64,000 nucleotides of DNA from an uncultured Lachnospiraceae bacterium (GCA_902783375.1 CACZQN010000019.1:1-64000); one strand, 5' to 3'; positions 16,402-28,799 are shown, numbered from the stretch's first letter. The notes: generated from the sequence alone by a model not told the origin. A program made the numbers and translations.

Positions 16402-17775
16402 ATGGTTGGTGTAGTGGCAGAGCATTGGGATCAGATCATGGAGATCCTGCAGACAGAATTTGATATCAGCCGGGTTACATTCCGGACTTTTCTCATGCCG
16501 TTGAAGGTATATGCTGAGACAGAGAATACTGTCACGCTGCTGATCGACGATGCAGAACTGGTTTCCTACAACGGAAGCTTTATCCAGAACCGGTACGGGG
16601 TGCTGATCCGCAGTGCCATCGAGGAGGTCACCGGGAAGGTCTATGAGCTGAAGTTCATCACGCCGGATGAGAAGACATCCTTTGATGAGCAGAAGAAGGA
16701 GACGGATAAGAACCAGAAGCGGCTCGAAGAGGCCAATCTGATCAGCCGCTATACATTTGACACGTTCGTCGTCGGTGCGAACAACAAGTTCGCGCACGCG
16801 GCGGCGCTGGCTGTCGCGGAGATGCCGGCCCAGGCATACAACCCGCTGTTTATCTACGGGGGCGTGGGACTGGGCAAGACCCACCTGATGCACTCCATCG
16901 CGCATCACATCATCGACCACAATCCTTCCGCCAAGGTCCTCTATGTGACCAGTGAGAACTTTACGAACGAAGTGATTGAGAGCATCCGTGTCGGCCGTGA
17001 CAATTCCACCGTGCAGACGGAATTCCGCAAGAAGTACCGGAGTGTGGATGTCCTGCTGATCGATGATATCCAGTTCATCATCGGAAAGGATTCCACCCAG
17101 GCGGAGTTCTTCAATACGTTCAATGACCTGCACTCCTCCGGAAGACAGATCGTCATCTCCGCAGATAAGCCGCCGAAGGACTTTACAACGCTGGAGGAGC
17201 GGCTCCGCTCCCGATTCGAATGGGGACTGACCGTTGATATCCAGCAGCCGGATTACGAGACCAGGATGGCGATTCTGCAGAAGAAAGAAGAGCTCGACGG
17301 CTACCGGGTCGATGAGAGTGTTCTGGACTACATCGCCACAAATATCGATTCCAACATCCGGGAGCTGGAGGGTGCGCTGACCAAGGTGGTCGCCTACTCG
17401 AAGCTTGAGCATCGCCCGATCGATACCTCCCTTGCGGAGGAAGCCCTGAAGGACATCATCGCTCCCCGCAGCAACCGCCTCAGTGCCGAGCGGATCATCG
17501 AGATGGTGGCGGATCAGTACGGGATTACCTCAGAAGACCTGCTCTCCACCAAGAAGAGCAAGAACATCGCCTATCCGAGACAGGTTGCCATGTATCTGTG
17601 CCGCCAGATGACGGATATCTCCCTGAACGATATCGGCATCGCGCTGGGCGGCAGAGACCATTCCACAGTTATCCACGGTATCGACAAAGTGGAAGCGGAT
17701 CTGGCGCTCGAACGTTCGAACGGGCGTACGGAACTGACCGATCGGATCGCGATTCTCCGGAAAAAGCTCGAATGA
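16402..17775 (+). CDS. dnaA: Replication initiator DnaA
   Basis: This 457-residue protein has domain I at residues 1-88, a short linker (about 89-112), the AAA+ domain with Walker A GGVGLGKT at 153-160 and Walker B LLIDDIQF, and the C-terminal DNA-binding domain with the box-reading signature GRDHSTVIHGIDKV. It binds the flanking DnaA boxes and the single strand of the unwinding region. The AAAGGTGA ribosome site precedes ATG 16402. The linker is at the short end of the family range. Confidence 0.98.
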   Translation: MVGVVAEHWDQIMEILQTEFDISRVTFRTFLMPLKVYAETENTVTLLIDDAELVSYNGSFIQNRYGVLIRSAIEEVTGKVYELKFITPDEKTSFDEQKKETDKNQKRLEEANLISRYTFDTFVVGANNKFAHAAALAVAEMPAQAYNPLFIYGGVGLGKTHLMHSIAHHIIDHNPSAKVLYVTSENFTNEVIESIRVGRDNSTVQTEFRKKYRSVDVLLIDDIQFIIGKDSTQAEFFNTFNDLHSSGRQIVISADKPPKDFTTLEERLRSRFEWGLTVDIQQPDYETRMAILQKKEELDGYRVDESVLDYIATNIDSNIRELEGALTKVVAYSKLEHRPIDTSLAEEALKDIIAPRSNRLSAERIIEMVADQYGITSEDLLSTKKSKNIAYPRQVAMYLCRQMTDISLNDIGIALGGRDHSTVIHGIDKVEADLALERSNGRTELTDRIAILRKKLE

Positions 17776-17953
17776 ACCCACTTTCCGGGTGTGGATGAAC
17801 TTCTGAACCGGAAGCTGCCATCCACAGGGTTATCCAGTCGTGAAAATGAGGTTCCGTGCGGTTTTCGGGCCATTTCCACAAATCCACACCAACTACTACG
17901 ACTACTAGAATATGTTGATATATATTTCTTTATGCTGAAAGGAGCACGCCACC
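17776..17953. other. oriC, downstream boxes and candidate unwinding element
   Basis: The dnaA-dnaN gap holds weak DnaA boxes: TGTGGATGA (17790-17798), CCATCCACA (17818-17826), TTATCCAGT (17830-17838) and TTTCCACAA (17873-17881). Next comes ACTACTACGACTACTAG at 17892-17908, a run of trinucleotides like DnaA-trios, and then the AT-rich TATGTTGATATATATTTC. This order of boxes, trios and AT-rich DNA is the layout of the basal unwinding system described for Bacillus subtilis. Confidence 0.8.
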
Positions 17954-19066
17954 ATGCAGATCATTTGCAGACAGACAGATCTGATGAACAGCATCAATAT
18001 TGTATCGAAAGCTGTTCCGGTTAAGTCCACCATGCCGATTCTTACCTGTATCTCGATTACAGCCACCCCTGTCGGGATCCGGCTGACCGCTACGGATACG
18101 GAACTGGGAATTGAGACCATGCTGATCGGATCGGTAACGGAACCGGGAACCATTGCGCTTGATGCGAAGATCTTCCAGGATATCGTCAGAAAACTGCCGG
18201 ACGGAGATGTCACGCTGACAACGGACAGCAATTACCAGGCAGTTATTACCTGTGAGAAGTCGAAGTTCGATATTGCGGGGAGACCGACCGATGAGTTTCC
18301 TGCACTGCCGGAGGTGGTGAAGGATTCTGAGATCCGGATCTCACAGTTTACCATGCGGGAGATGATCCGGCAGACGATCTTCTCCATTGCTGCAAGCGAC
18401 AACAACAAGCTGATGACCGGTGAGTTTCTGGAAGTGACCGGGAACCGAATGCGTCTGATCTCTCTCGATGGACACCGTATTTCCATCCGGAAGATCCTGC
18501 TTGATGAAGACTATGGAAACTTCTCTGCGGTCATCCCGGGAAAGACGCTTTCTGAACTGTCGAAGATTCTGTCTGCGGAGCTGAAGGATGAGATGCACAT
18601 CTCCTTCTCCAAGAAGTATGTGTCGTTCGAGTTTGACGGGACGCTGATGACTTCCCGCCTGATCGAGGGCGAGTATTATAAAGTGGACCAGATGCTGTCG
18701 AATGATTATGAGACCAAGCTGGTGGTGAACCGCCGTCAGCTGATGGATTCCATCGACCGTGCGCAGCTGCTGATCCGTGAGAATGAAAAGAAACCGGTAA
18801 TCCTGAATATCAAGGATGATTCGATGAACATCCGCGCGATGACCTCCCTCGGTTCCCTGAACGAGGACATCGAGGTCGAGAAGAGCGGCGTGGACATCCT
18901 GATCGGCTTCAACCCGAGACTGCTGATGGATGCCATCCGTGTCATCGACAACGAGGAACTGAACATCTATCTGTTCAATCCGAAGGCACCATGTTTCATC
19001 CGGGATGATGAAGACAGCTATCTCTACTTGATTCTCCCGGTAAATTTCAACGCTTCGGATTACTAA
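17954..19066 (+). CDS. dnaN: DNA polymerase III beta sliding clamp
   Basis: This 370-residue protein starts MQIICRQTDLMNSINIVSKA and has three clamp repeats. Markers are VPVKSTMPILTCISI, KFDIAGRPTDEFPALP, FTMREMIRQTIFSIA and the C-terminal YLYLILPVNF. The dimeric ring tethers polymerase to DNA. AAAGGAG lies upstream of ATG 17954. It is 13 bases from yaaA, so dnaN-yaaA-recF-gyrB forms one transcriptional unit. Confidence 0.97.
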   Translation: MQIICRQTDLMNSINIVSKAVPVKSTMPILTCISITATPVGIRLTATDTELGIETMLIGSVTEPGTIALDAKIFQDIVRKLPDGDVTLTTDSNYQAVITCEKSKFDIAGRPTDEFPALPEVVKDSEIRISQFTMREMIRQTIFSIAASDNNKLMTGEFLEVTGNRMRLISLDGHRISIRKILLDEDYGNFSAVIPGKTLSELSKILSAELKDEMHISFSKKYVSFEFDGTLMTSRLIEGEYYKVDQMLSNDYETKLVVNRRQLMDSIDRAQLLIRENEKKPVILNIKDDSMNIRAMTSLGSLNEDIEVEKSGVDILIGFNPRLLMDAIRVIDNEELNIYLFNPKAPCFIRDDEDSYLYLILPVNFNASDY

Positions 19067-19079
19067 CGAAAGGAACACC

Positions 19080-19288
19080 ATGGAAACTGTTGCAATTCGT
19101 GATGATTTTATCAAGCTTGGCCAGGTGATGAAGCTGGCGGGAATGGTGGATTCGGGTGTTGATGCGAAGATGGTGATCCAGGACGGTGAGGTTCTGGTGA
19201 ACGGGGAAGTGGATACACGCCGTGGCAGAAAGATTGTACCGGGGGATGTGATTTCCTTCCGCGGACAGGAGATTGAGGTCGTATCGAA

Positions 19289-19292
<4 letters not shown>
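19080..19292 (+). CDS. yaaA: S4-domain RNA-binding protein YaaA
   Basis: This 70-residue protein is a single S4 domain: DFIKLGQVMKLAGMVDSGVD, then GEVLVNGEVDTRRGRKIVPG. It is the usual small gene between dnaN and recF in Bacillota. Its role is little studied; an RNA or ribosome assembly function is assumed from the fold. Its stop overlaps the recF start. Confidence 0.94.
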
Positions 19293-22358
<3,066 letters not shown>

Positions 22359-22366
22359 TTCAGATA

Positions 22367-22546
22367 CACAATTCAGCCGCAAGACGCTGAAAGATTGCGG
22401 AAAGTTTACTTTCCAGCAATCATGAAGCGACTTGCGGGTAATAGCCTGGCATCGCCTTCATAAGCGAAACAGCCGCGATAGCGGCAGGAGAGCTGCTGAA
22501 AGCAGCGGGTTTCGCGAATGGAAGGCAGCCAGGCGGCTGAATTGTG
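22367..22546. other. Highly structured non-coding element between gyrB and gyrA
   Basis: The sequence can fold into one large branched structure. An outer stem pairs CACAATTCAG (22367-22376) with CTGAATTGTG (22537-22546). Arm 1 pairs CCGCAAG (22377-22383) with CTTGCGG (22431-22437), then CGCT/AGCG, GATTGC/GCAATC and GGAAAGT/ACTTTCC. Arm 2 pairs GCCTGGC (22444-22450) with GCCAGGC (22528-22534), then GCCTTC/GAAGGC and GCGAAAC/GTTTCGC, and carries two hairpins, GCCGC-GATA-GCGGC and GCTGCT-GAA-AGCAGC. No open frame explains it. It could be an RNA element controlling gyrA or a mobile hairpin element. I cannot assign it to a known RNA family. Confidence 0.75.
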
Positions 22547-22605
22547 ATATAAAGCCAGGCGGCCGAATTGTGATATAAAGCCAGGTGGCTGAATTGTGAA
22601 TATAT
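22528..22605 (+). repeat. Three tandem copies of a 26-base unit
   Basis: Units start at 22528, 22554 and 22580, each reading GCCAGG(C/T)GGC(T/C)GAATTGTGA followed by TATAAA or a variant. Each copy repeats the 3' strands of the outer and arm-2 stems of the structured element, so copies can compete for the same 5' partner. The last copy ends 18 bases before the gyrA start. Confidence 0.9.
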
Positions 22606-22623
22606 ACATCAAGAGGAACGACC

Positions 22624-25365
22624 ATGGATGAACATATTTTTGACAAGGTAAATGAAGTTGATCTCAAGCAGACGATGGAGACGTCCTACATCGACTATGC
22701 GATGTCGGTCATTGCCTCCCGTGCGCTGCCGGATGTCAGGGATGGTCTGAAGCCTGTTCAGAGAAGAATTCTCTATGCGATGATCGAGCTGAACAATGGT
22801 CCGGACAAGCCGCATAGAAAGTGTGCTCGTATCGTCGGTGATACGATGGGTAAATATCATCCGCACGGAGATTCTTCTATTTACGGTGCGCTCGTCAACC
22901 TGGCACAGGACTGGTCCACCCATTATCCGCTGGTGGACGGCCATGGAAACTTCGGTTCCGTGGACGGTGACGGTGCCGCTGCCATGCGTTATACCGAGGC
23001 GCGTCTGTCAAAGATCTCCATGGAGATGCTTGCAGATATTAACAAAGACACGGTTGATTTCATACCGAACTTTGATGAGACCGAGAAGGAACCGACGGTG
23101 CTACCGTCCCGTTTCCCGAACCTGCTGGTGAATGGTACTTCCGGTATCGCGGTCGGAATGGCGACAAATATCCCGCCGCACAATCTCCGGGAGACCATCG
23201 ATGCGGTCGTGAAGATTATCGACAACAAGGTGGAAGAGGACCGGGATACGACCATCGAGGAGCTGATGGAGATCGTGAAGGGTCCGGATTTTCCGACCGG
23301 TGCAACGATCCTCGGCCATGCTGGGATTGAATCCGCTTACCGGACCGGCCGCGGAAAGATCTATGTCCGTGCGACGACGACGATTGAGCCGATGGCAAAT
23401 GGCAAGAACCGGATCGTGGTGACGGAGCTTCCGTATCTGGTCAACAAAGCAAAGCTGATCGAAAAGATTGCAGAGCTGGTGCGTGAGAAGCGGCTGGACG
23501 GCATCACGGAACTTCGGGATGAGTCGAGCCGTGCCGGGATGCGTGTCTGCATCGAGCTGCGTAAGGATGTGAATCCGAATATCATGCTGAACCAGCTGTT
23601 CAAGCATACGCAGATGCAGGATACCTTCGGTATCATCAACCTGGCCCTGGTCAACAACGAGCCGGTTGTCATGAATCTCCACCAGATGCTCGGGTTCTAC
23701 CTGGAGCATCAGGAGAGTGTTGTGAGACGCCGGACCCAGTATGATCTGAACAAGGCAGAAGAGCGTGCTCATATCCTGGAAGGTCTGCTGAAGGCACTGG
23801 ATTTCATCGATGAAGTGATCTCGATCATCCGTGCCGCAGCGAATACGCCGGAGGCAAAGACAAAGCTGATGGAGCGCTTTGAACTGGATGATGCGCAGGC
23901 ACAGGCAATCGTGGATATGCGTCTGCGTGCACTGACCGGTCTGGAGCGCGAGCGTCTGCAGAATGAATATGATGAACTGGAAGCGAAGATTGCAGAGTAC
24001 AAGGAGATCCTTGGAAATGAGAAGAAGCTTCTTGGTGTGATCCGGACGGAGATTCTGGAGATCCGCGAGAAATACGGCGATGACAGAAAGACCGTCATCG
24101 GATTTGACGATTCCGATATTTCGAATGAGGATCTGATTCCGGATGAGCCGACCGTCCTGGCGATGACCCATATGGGATATATCAAGCGGATGACCGTGGA
24201 TTATTTCAAGAGCCAGAACCGCGGTGGCAAGGGAATCAAGGGAATCCAGACCATTGAAGATGATTTCATCGAAGATATGGTGATGACGACGACCCACCAC
24301 ACGATCCTGTTCTTTACGAACCAGGGACGTGTGTACCGTCTGAAAGTCTATAAGATTCCGGAAGCGAGCAGGACAGCCCGCGGAACCGCGATGGTGAACC
24401 TCCTGCAGATGCAGCCGGGCGAACATCCGACGGCTGTGATCACCCTGAAGAAGGGTGTGACGGAAGGATATCTCTTCATGGCAACGAAGAACGGAACCGT
24501 GAAGAAGACGTCGCTGTCTGATTTCATGAATATCCGGAAGTCTGGTATGGTGGCGATCAGCCTCCGCGAAGGAGATGAGCTGATCGAAGTGAAGCGGACT
24601 AGTGGAAATGATCATATCCTGCTCGTGACGAAGAAGGGTATGTCCATCCGGTTTGAAGAGACCGATGCAAGACCGCTCGGCCGTGCTTCCATGGGTGTGC
24701 GTGGCATCCGGCTTTCTGAAGGGGATGAGGTTGTGGCAATGCAGCTTCCTTCGGAAGGTGAATATCTCCTGACGGTCTGTGAGAATGGATTTGGAAAACG
24801 GACCAGCATTGATGCATTCAGACTCCAGAGTCGTGGCGGCAAGGGAATCAGCTGTCATAAGCTGGTGGAGAAGACAGGTGATCTTGTCGGTGCAAAGATG
24901 GTCGGCGAGGATACAGAGATTCTGATGATCAGTGACACCGGAATCATCATCCGTACTTCGGTCGAAGATGTCCGGATTGTCGGCAGATCTTCTTCCGGTG
25001 TGAAGATGATGAACCTCGGTGAGGATGCGAAGGTTGCAAGTCTCACAAAGGTCAAGAAATATGATAATGATGATGCTTCTCATGATGAGGAAGTATTAGA
25101 AGGGGAACTGGAAGACGCCCTGAGCGAAGATGAACTCGAGGAAGAAGGAATCCTGGAGGAAGATTTCGAAGAAGACACTGAGGACGAGATCCTGGGTGAG
25201 GACCTGGAAGATGAGGATCTGATCGAGGATGAGGACCCGGAAGAGGATGATGCTGAGGATGACGATCCGGATGAAGATGCGGATGCGGAAAAGGAACTCG
25301 AGAAATCCCAGATTTCAGAACTTCTGAGACGTGCCGAGGAGGATGCGGAAGATGAGGATCGTTGA
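22624..25365 (+). CDS. gyrA: DNA gyrase subunit A with acidic C-terminal extension
   Basis: This 913-residue subunit has the breakage-reunion domain with [20 protein letters not shown], the region [20 protein letters not shown] and the catalytic tyrosine in [12 protein letters not shown]. The C-terminal wheel carries the GyrA box QNRGGKG (about residue 530). Beyond the wheel, about 95 residues (from roughly 820) are almost entirely Asp and Glu, far longer than the short acidic tails of most GyrA proteins. The ribosome site AAGAGG precedes ATG 22624. The fumarase gene starts inside its last codons. Confidence 0.97.
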   Translation: MDEHIFDKVNEVDLKQTMETSYIDYAMSVIASRALPDVRDGLKPVQRRILYAMIELNNGPDKPHRKCARIVGDTMGKYHPHGDSSIYGALVNLAQDWSTHYPLVDGHGNFGSVDGDGAAAMRYTEARLSKISMEMLADINKDTVDFIPNFDETEKEPTVLPSRFPNLLVNGTSGIAVGMATNIPPHNLRETIDAVVKIIDNKVEEDRDTTIEELMEIVKGPDFPTGATILGHAGIESAYRTGRGKIYVRATTTIEPMANGKNRIVVTELPYLVNKAKLIEKIAELVREKRLDGITELRDESSRAGMRVCIELRKDVNPNIMLNQLFKHTQMQDTFGIINLALVNNEPVVMNLHQMLGFYLEHQESVVRRRTQYDLNKAEERAHILEGLLKALDFIDEVISIIRAAANTPEAKTKLMERFELDDAQAQAIVDMRLRALTGLERERLQNEYDELEAKIAEYKEILGNEKKLLGVIRTEILEIREKYGDDRKTVIGFDDSDISNEDLIPDEPTVLAMTHMGYIKRMTVDYFKSQNRGGKGIKGIQTIEDDFIEDMVMTTTHHTILFFTNQGRVYRLKVYKIPEASRTARGTAMVNLLQMQPGEHPTAVITLKKGVTEGYLFMATKNGTVKKTSLSDFMNIRKSGMVAISLREGDELIEVKRTSGNDHILLVTKKGMSIRFEETDARPLGRASMGVRGIRLSEGDEVVAMQLPSEGEYLLTVCENGFGKRTSIDAFRLQSRGGKGISCHKLVEKTGDLVGAKMVGEDTEILMISDTGIIIRTSVEDVRIVGRSSSGVKMMNLGEDAKVASLTKVKKYDNDDASHDEEVLEGELEDALSEDELEEEGILEEDFEEDTEDEILGEDLEDEDLIEDEDPEEDDAEDDDPDEDADAEKELEKSQISELLRRAEEDAEDEDR

Positions 25366-26194
25366 TCCGAACCTGATTACAGAAGCAGTCCGGGAGATGT
25401 GTATCGAGGCGAACATGAAGCTGTCGCCGGATATGCAGAAGCGGATTGAAGAAGGTGCTGCCAGAGAAGAGAGCCCGGTTGGGCAGAGTGTCTTCTCCCA
25501 GCTCATGAAAAATATGCAGATCGCGGAGGAGAAGCAGATTGCGATCTGTCAGGATACCGGGATGGCGATCTGTTTTGTGAAGATCGGAACGGACGTCCAT
25601 GTGGACGGCAATATCGAAGAAGCCATCACGGAGGGAATCCGCCAGGGTTATGCAGATGGATATCTCCGGAAGTCGATCGTCCGCCAGCCGGTGGTCGACC
25701 GGGTGAATACTGGGGACAATACACCGGGTGTCATCCATTATTCCTTCGTGCCCGGGGATCAGATTGAGATCACGGTCGCTCCGAAGGGATTTGGCAGTGA
25801 GAATATGAGCCGGATCTACATGCTGAAGCCGGCGGATGGTCTTGCCGGCATCCGGGATGCGGCGATTGAAACCGTGAAGCTTGCCGGGCCGAATGCCTGC
25901 CCGCCGATGGTGGTCGGCATCGGTGTCGGTGGTAATTTTGAAAAATGTGCGGAGCTTGCGAAGCTGGCGCTGACCAGGGATACGGATGTGCATTCCGATA
26001 TTCCGTATATCCGGGATCTCGAGGAGAAACTGCTGACCGAGATGAACAAGCTCGGAATCGGTCCTGCAGGTCTTGGCGGCCGTGTCAGTGTCCTTGCCGT
26101 GAATATTGAAACCTATCCGACCCATATCGCCGGAATGCCGGTGGCAATCAATATCTGCTGTCATGTCAACCGACATGCAAGGAGGGTGATCTGA
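25352..26194 (+). CDS. Class I fumarate hydratase, alpha (N-terminal) subunit
   Basis: This 280-residue protein has the iron-sulfur hydro-lyase markers [15 protein letters not shown] (cluster Cys), [17 protein letters not shown] (Cys) and [13 protein letters not shown] (Cys). It pairs with the next gene to form a two-subunit [4Fe-4S] fumarase or L(+)-tartrate dehydratase; anaerobic Clostridia use this form for malate/fumarate conversion. The start [13 protein letters not shown] is supported by GAGGAGG nine bases upstream and overlaps the gyrA end by 14 bases, so it is co-transcribed with gyrA. Confidence 0.92.
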   Translation: MRIVDPNLITEAVREMCIEANMKLSPDMQKRIEEGAAREESPVGQSVFSQLMKNMQIAEEKQIAICQDTGMAICFVKIGTDVHVDGNIEEAITEGIRQGYADGYLRKSIVRQPVVDRVNTGDNTPGVIHYSFVPGDQIEITVAPKGFGSENMSRIYMLKPADGLAGIRDAAIETVKLAGPNACPPMVVGIGVGGNFEKCAELAKLALTRDTDVHSDIPYIRDLEEKLLTEMNKLGIGPAGLGGRVSVLAVNIETYPTHIAGMPVAINICCHVNRHARRVI

Positions 26195-26775
26195 TGGGAG
26201 AGAATCAAAGCAAGAAGGTATCTTTGCCATTAACAAAGGCATCTGCAGCATCCCTCCATGCAGGGGATGTAGTCAGTCTGACCGGTGTGATGTATTCCGC
26301 CAGGGATGCTGCCCATGCCAGAATGACGGAAGAGGCAGCGAAGATGCGGGATGCGGGAGAGACTGTCCGCTATCCGTTTGATCTGGCAGGCCAGGTTGTC
26401 TATTATCTCGGACCGACACCTGCAAGACCAGGTGAAGTGATTGGTTCTGCAGGACCGACAACGGCAAGCCGGATGGATAAATATACACCGGAACTGCTGG
26501 ATGCGGGTCTTCTTGGCATGGTCGGCAAGGGGAAGCGTTCCCCTGCTGTCATCGAAGCCATGAAGAGAAACGGTGCTGTTTACTTCGCGGCAATCGGCGG
26601 TGCAGGTGCACTGCTGAGCCAGTGCATCAAAAAATCTGAGGTTATCGCCTATGATGATCTCGGGACAGAAGCAATCCGGGAGATGTGGGTAGAAGATTTC
26701 CCGGCCGTTGTTGTCATTGATTCGGAAGGCAACAATCTCTATGAAAGTGCAGTGGAAGCGTACCGGCAGGTGTGA
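26194..26775 (+). CDS. Class I fumarate hydratase, beta (C-terminal) subunit
   Basis: This 193-residue protein has the beta-subunit motifs GDVVSLTGVMYSARDAAHAR, YLGPTPARPGEVIGSAGPTT, GMVGKGKR and AAIGGAGALLSQCIK. It supplies the swivel domain that completes the active site of the alpha subunit. Start and alpha-subunit stop overlap as TGATG, indicating tight coupling. Fumarase and the related tartrate dehydratase cannot be told apart from sequence alone; central metabolism makes fumarase more likely. Confidence 0.91.
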   Translation: MGENQSKKVSLPLTKASAASLHAGDVVSLTGVMYSARDAAHARMTEEAAKMRDAGETVRYPFDLAGQVVYYLGPTPARPGEVIGSAGPTTASRMDKYTPELLDAGLLGMVGKGKRSPAVIEAMKRNGAVYFAAIGGAGALLSQCIKKSEVIAYDDLGTEAIREMWVEDFPAVVVIDSEGNNLYESAVEAYRQV

Positions 26776-26824
26776 TTCTGCAGCACGTTATAACAGACAG
26801 TTTTTCGGAAACAGCTGACTTTGA

Positions 26825-26866
26825 TTTGCCATCTTTTCTGTCGATTTTTGCAGAAAAGATGGCAAA
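26825..26866. terminator. Strong hairpin after the fumarase genes
   Basis: A perfect 16-base stem (TTTGCCATCTTTTCTG and its complement) has a 10-base loop. Neither strand has a clear T-run outside the stem, so termination is likely but not certain. Confidence 0.6.
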
Positions 26867-27095
26867 AAGTTGTCATGGGCACCATTTTTCTGACATAGTT
26901 GATCGAATGATTGAATAGAAGGGGAAAGCATGGAAGAGGAAAAGCGGACGCAGTCTGAAGCGTTGGATCCAGAATCAGAATTATGCTGTTGGAGAGGAAC
27001 TGGAACTGACCCCGGCCCAGCTGGAAAAGGGAACGGGTGCAAGGTCTGCACTTGCAGATAGGTCTCTGAGAGGGATCACCAAGAGGACCTCCCGC

Positions 27096-27731
27096 ATGAT
27101 CGCTGCTGCAGCCGCTGCCTTTGTGATTGTCGCCGGTGGTTTCGGTTACTATGATGTCAACTATGTCGCAGCGGCCTATGTGACGATCGATGTGAATCCG
27201 TCCCTTGAATTTGCGCTGAATGCCAGGGATCAGGTGATCAGCGTCACTGCCCTGAATGACGAGGCGACAGAGATTGCGGATACCCTGACGCAGGAAAAGA
27301 TCCGCGGAATGTCGATTGATGAGGCGATGTCGAAGGCGGAGGAGCTGCTGAGCGAACAGGATTATCTCGGGGAGGATGAAGATTGTATTCTTGTTTCTGT
27401 TGCGAGCAACAGCGAGAAGCGGAAGGAACGGATCTCCGGTGCAGTTGAGGAGCACAGCAGAAAAGAGAGTTCTCCGGACAGAGTGGAAGTGGTGACCACT
27501 TCCATGAAGGAGAGAAAACATGCAAAGAAGATGAATATTTCCACCGGCCGTTATGAGATGGCGAAGAAAATCAGCGGAGACGACAGCGATGAGGATTCCA
27601 TGAAGGAACTCGGGAACCGCCCGGTGAAAGAGCTGATGGAGATGCGGGACGCACCGGCGGAGAAGCCGGATGAGAAACCGATGGAAAAACCAGGCAGCAA
27701 ACCCGCTGAAAAGCCAGCAGAAAAGCCATAA
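27096..27731 (+). CDS. RsgI-like anti-sigma-type membrane protein with disrupted N-terminus
   Basis: From ATG 27096 the 211-residue product has a membrane helix (IAAAAAAFVIVAGGFGYYDV) and the RsgI middle domain (AAYVTIDVNPSLEFALNARD, then VISVTALNDEA). A Glu/Lys-rich stretch and a Pro-Lys-Glu tail (EKPDEKPMEKPGSKPAEKP) complete it. RsgI-type proteins hold sigma-I-like factors through an N-terminal cytoplasmic domain that should precede the helix. Here the same frame stays open upstream to 26919 (KRWIQNQNYAVGEELELTPA) but has no start codon. The best start, ATG 26930 behind GAAGGGGAAAG, is in another frame and stops after 43 codons. Either a one-base change broke the gene or ATG 27096 is used. 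No sigma-I gene is adjacent. Confidence 0.65.
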   Translation: MIAAAAAAFVIVAGGFGYYDVNYVAAAYVTIDVNPSLEFALNARDQVISVTALNDEATEIADTLTQEKIRGMSIDEAMSKAEELLSEQDYLGEDEDCILVSVASNSEKRKERISGAVEEHSRKESSPDRVEVVTTSMKERKHAKKMNISTGRYEMAKKISGDDSDEDSMKELGNRPVKELMEMRDAPAEKPDEKPMEKPGSKPAEKPAEKP

Positions 27732-27741
27732 ACAAACAAGG

Positions 27742-27805
27742 TTGATTCTTTCTGATAAATGTAGTATACTTAGCGACGCAAAGTAGCTTTGAATACTACA
27801 TTTAT
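27742..27805 (+). promoter_or_regulatory. DegV-gene promoter with long inverted repeat
   Basis: TTGATT (27742-27747) and TATACT (27765-27770) are 17 bases apart. A perfect 13-base inverted repeat, ATAAATGTAGTAT (27755-27767) and ATACTACATTTAT (27793-27805), overlaps the -10 and the early transcript. Because the left arm lies before the expected start point, it is better read as a DNA operator pair than as an RNA hairpin. Confidence 0.65.
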
Positions 27806-27830
27806 TTTTATACAAAGGAGAGTAACTCTT

Positions 27831-28682
27831 ATGGCAGTTACGATTATGACGGACTCGGCGAGTGATATTTCACAGGAGGTTGCAAAGAAGTGGGGGATTG
27901 TTGTACTCCCGCTTCTGGTGCGTTTTGGTGAGGATGAATACCTGGACGGGGTGACGCTTTCTCCCTATCAGTTTTATGAAAAGCTGATCGAGACGGATGA
28001 GATCCCGAAGACCAGCCAGATCACACCGTTTGATTTCGGAGAAGCTTTCCGGAAAGAAGTGGAGGCCGGCAATGATGTGGTGATGTTCACGCTCTCGTCC
28101 GGTGTTTCTGGTTCTTATCAGAGTGCCTGCATCGCAGCGGAGGATTATCCGGGAAAGGTTTTTGTGGTTGATTCGAAGCAGTTCTGTGTTTCGGAGTATA
28201 TCATCGTGGAACGTGCCGTCGAGCTTCGGGATGCCGGTAAGTCCGCGGCGGAGATCGCCACGATCATGGAGGAGGAGAAAAAGGAAGCGCATGTCATTGC
28301 GATCTTTGATACGCTTGAGTATCTGAAACTTGGCGGAAGAATTTCCTCTGCCGCTGCATTTGCAGGGACCATGCTCAATCTGAAGCCGGTCCTGACCATC
28401 GAGGAGGGTGTGGTGAAAATCCTCGGCAAGGCGAGGGGGTCCCGCAACGGCAACAACATGCTGACGGAATGGGCAAATAAGCTTGGCATCGATTATGATC
28501 GGCCGGTCTGCTTTGCGTACTCCGGATTCGATGACACCATGCTTCAGAAATATATCCATGATCAGAAAGATCTTTACGAAGGTCATCTGCAGGAACTGCA
28601 GATCGCGGAAGTCGGCGCAACGATCGGAACATACGCAGGACCTGGCGCCATCGCCGTGGCATTTTTCGAGACAAGAAAATAA
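27831..28682 (+). CDS. DegV family fatty-acid-binding protein
   Basis: This 283-residue protein starts MAVTIMTDSASDISQEVAKK and has the DegV motifs LDGVTLSPYQFYEKL, TSQITPFDFGEAF, TLSSGVSGSYQSA and LEYLKLGGRISS. It ends GTYAGPGAIAVAFFE. DegV/FakB proteins bind one fatty acid and present it to the FakA kinase for phospholipid synthesis. No fakA is in the window. ATG 27831 has AAAGGAG nine bases upstream; the in-frame ATG 14 codons earlier has no ribosome site and lies in the operator region. Confidence 0.93.
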   Translation: MAVTIMTDSASDISQEVAKKWGIVVLPLLVRFGEDEYLDGVTLSPYQFYEKLIETDEIPKTSQITPFDFGEAFRKEVEAGNDVVMFTLSSGVSGSYQSACIAAEDYPGKVFVVDSKQFCVSEYIIVERAVELRDAGKSAAEIATIMEEEKKEAHVIAIFDTLEYLKLGGRISSAAAFAGTMLNLKPVLTIEEGVVKILGKARGSRNGNNMLTEWANKLGIDYDRPVCFAYSGFDDTMLQKYIHDQKDLYEGHLQELQIAEVGATIGTYAGPGAIAVAFFETRK

Positions 28683-28757
28683 TCCGGTCAAAAATGGCTG
28701 GATGTCCTCTCGATTCTGGAAGGAAACATCAATAAAAGTAAAAAAGTTCAAAAATTA

Positions 28758-28799
28758 TTAGCACTCACTATTGACAAGTGCTAATAATTGTGGTATAAC
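28758..28799 (+). promoter_or_regulatory. CIRCE operator and promoter of hsp20
   Basis: TTAGCACTC-N9-AAGTGCTAA at 28758-28784 matches the CIRCE element bound by HrcA, with one mismatch in the right arm. It overlaps a promoter with TTGACA (28771-28776) and TATAAC (28794-28799), 17 bases apart. HrcA would therefore block RNA polymerase until heat shock. Confidence 0.9.

Noticed and set aside
16087..17412. Long minus-strand frame over oriC and dnaA
   Set aside because: It crosses the DnaA boxes and the dnaA coding sequence; codon usage follows dnaA.
22528..22605. CRISPR-like short repeats between gyrB and gyrA
   Set aside because: The three 26-base units are directly adjacent with no spacers, and there are no cas genes.
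23101..25083. 660-residue minus-strand frame inside gyrA
   Set aside because: Shadow of gyrA with no family features.
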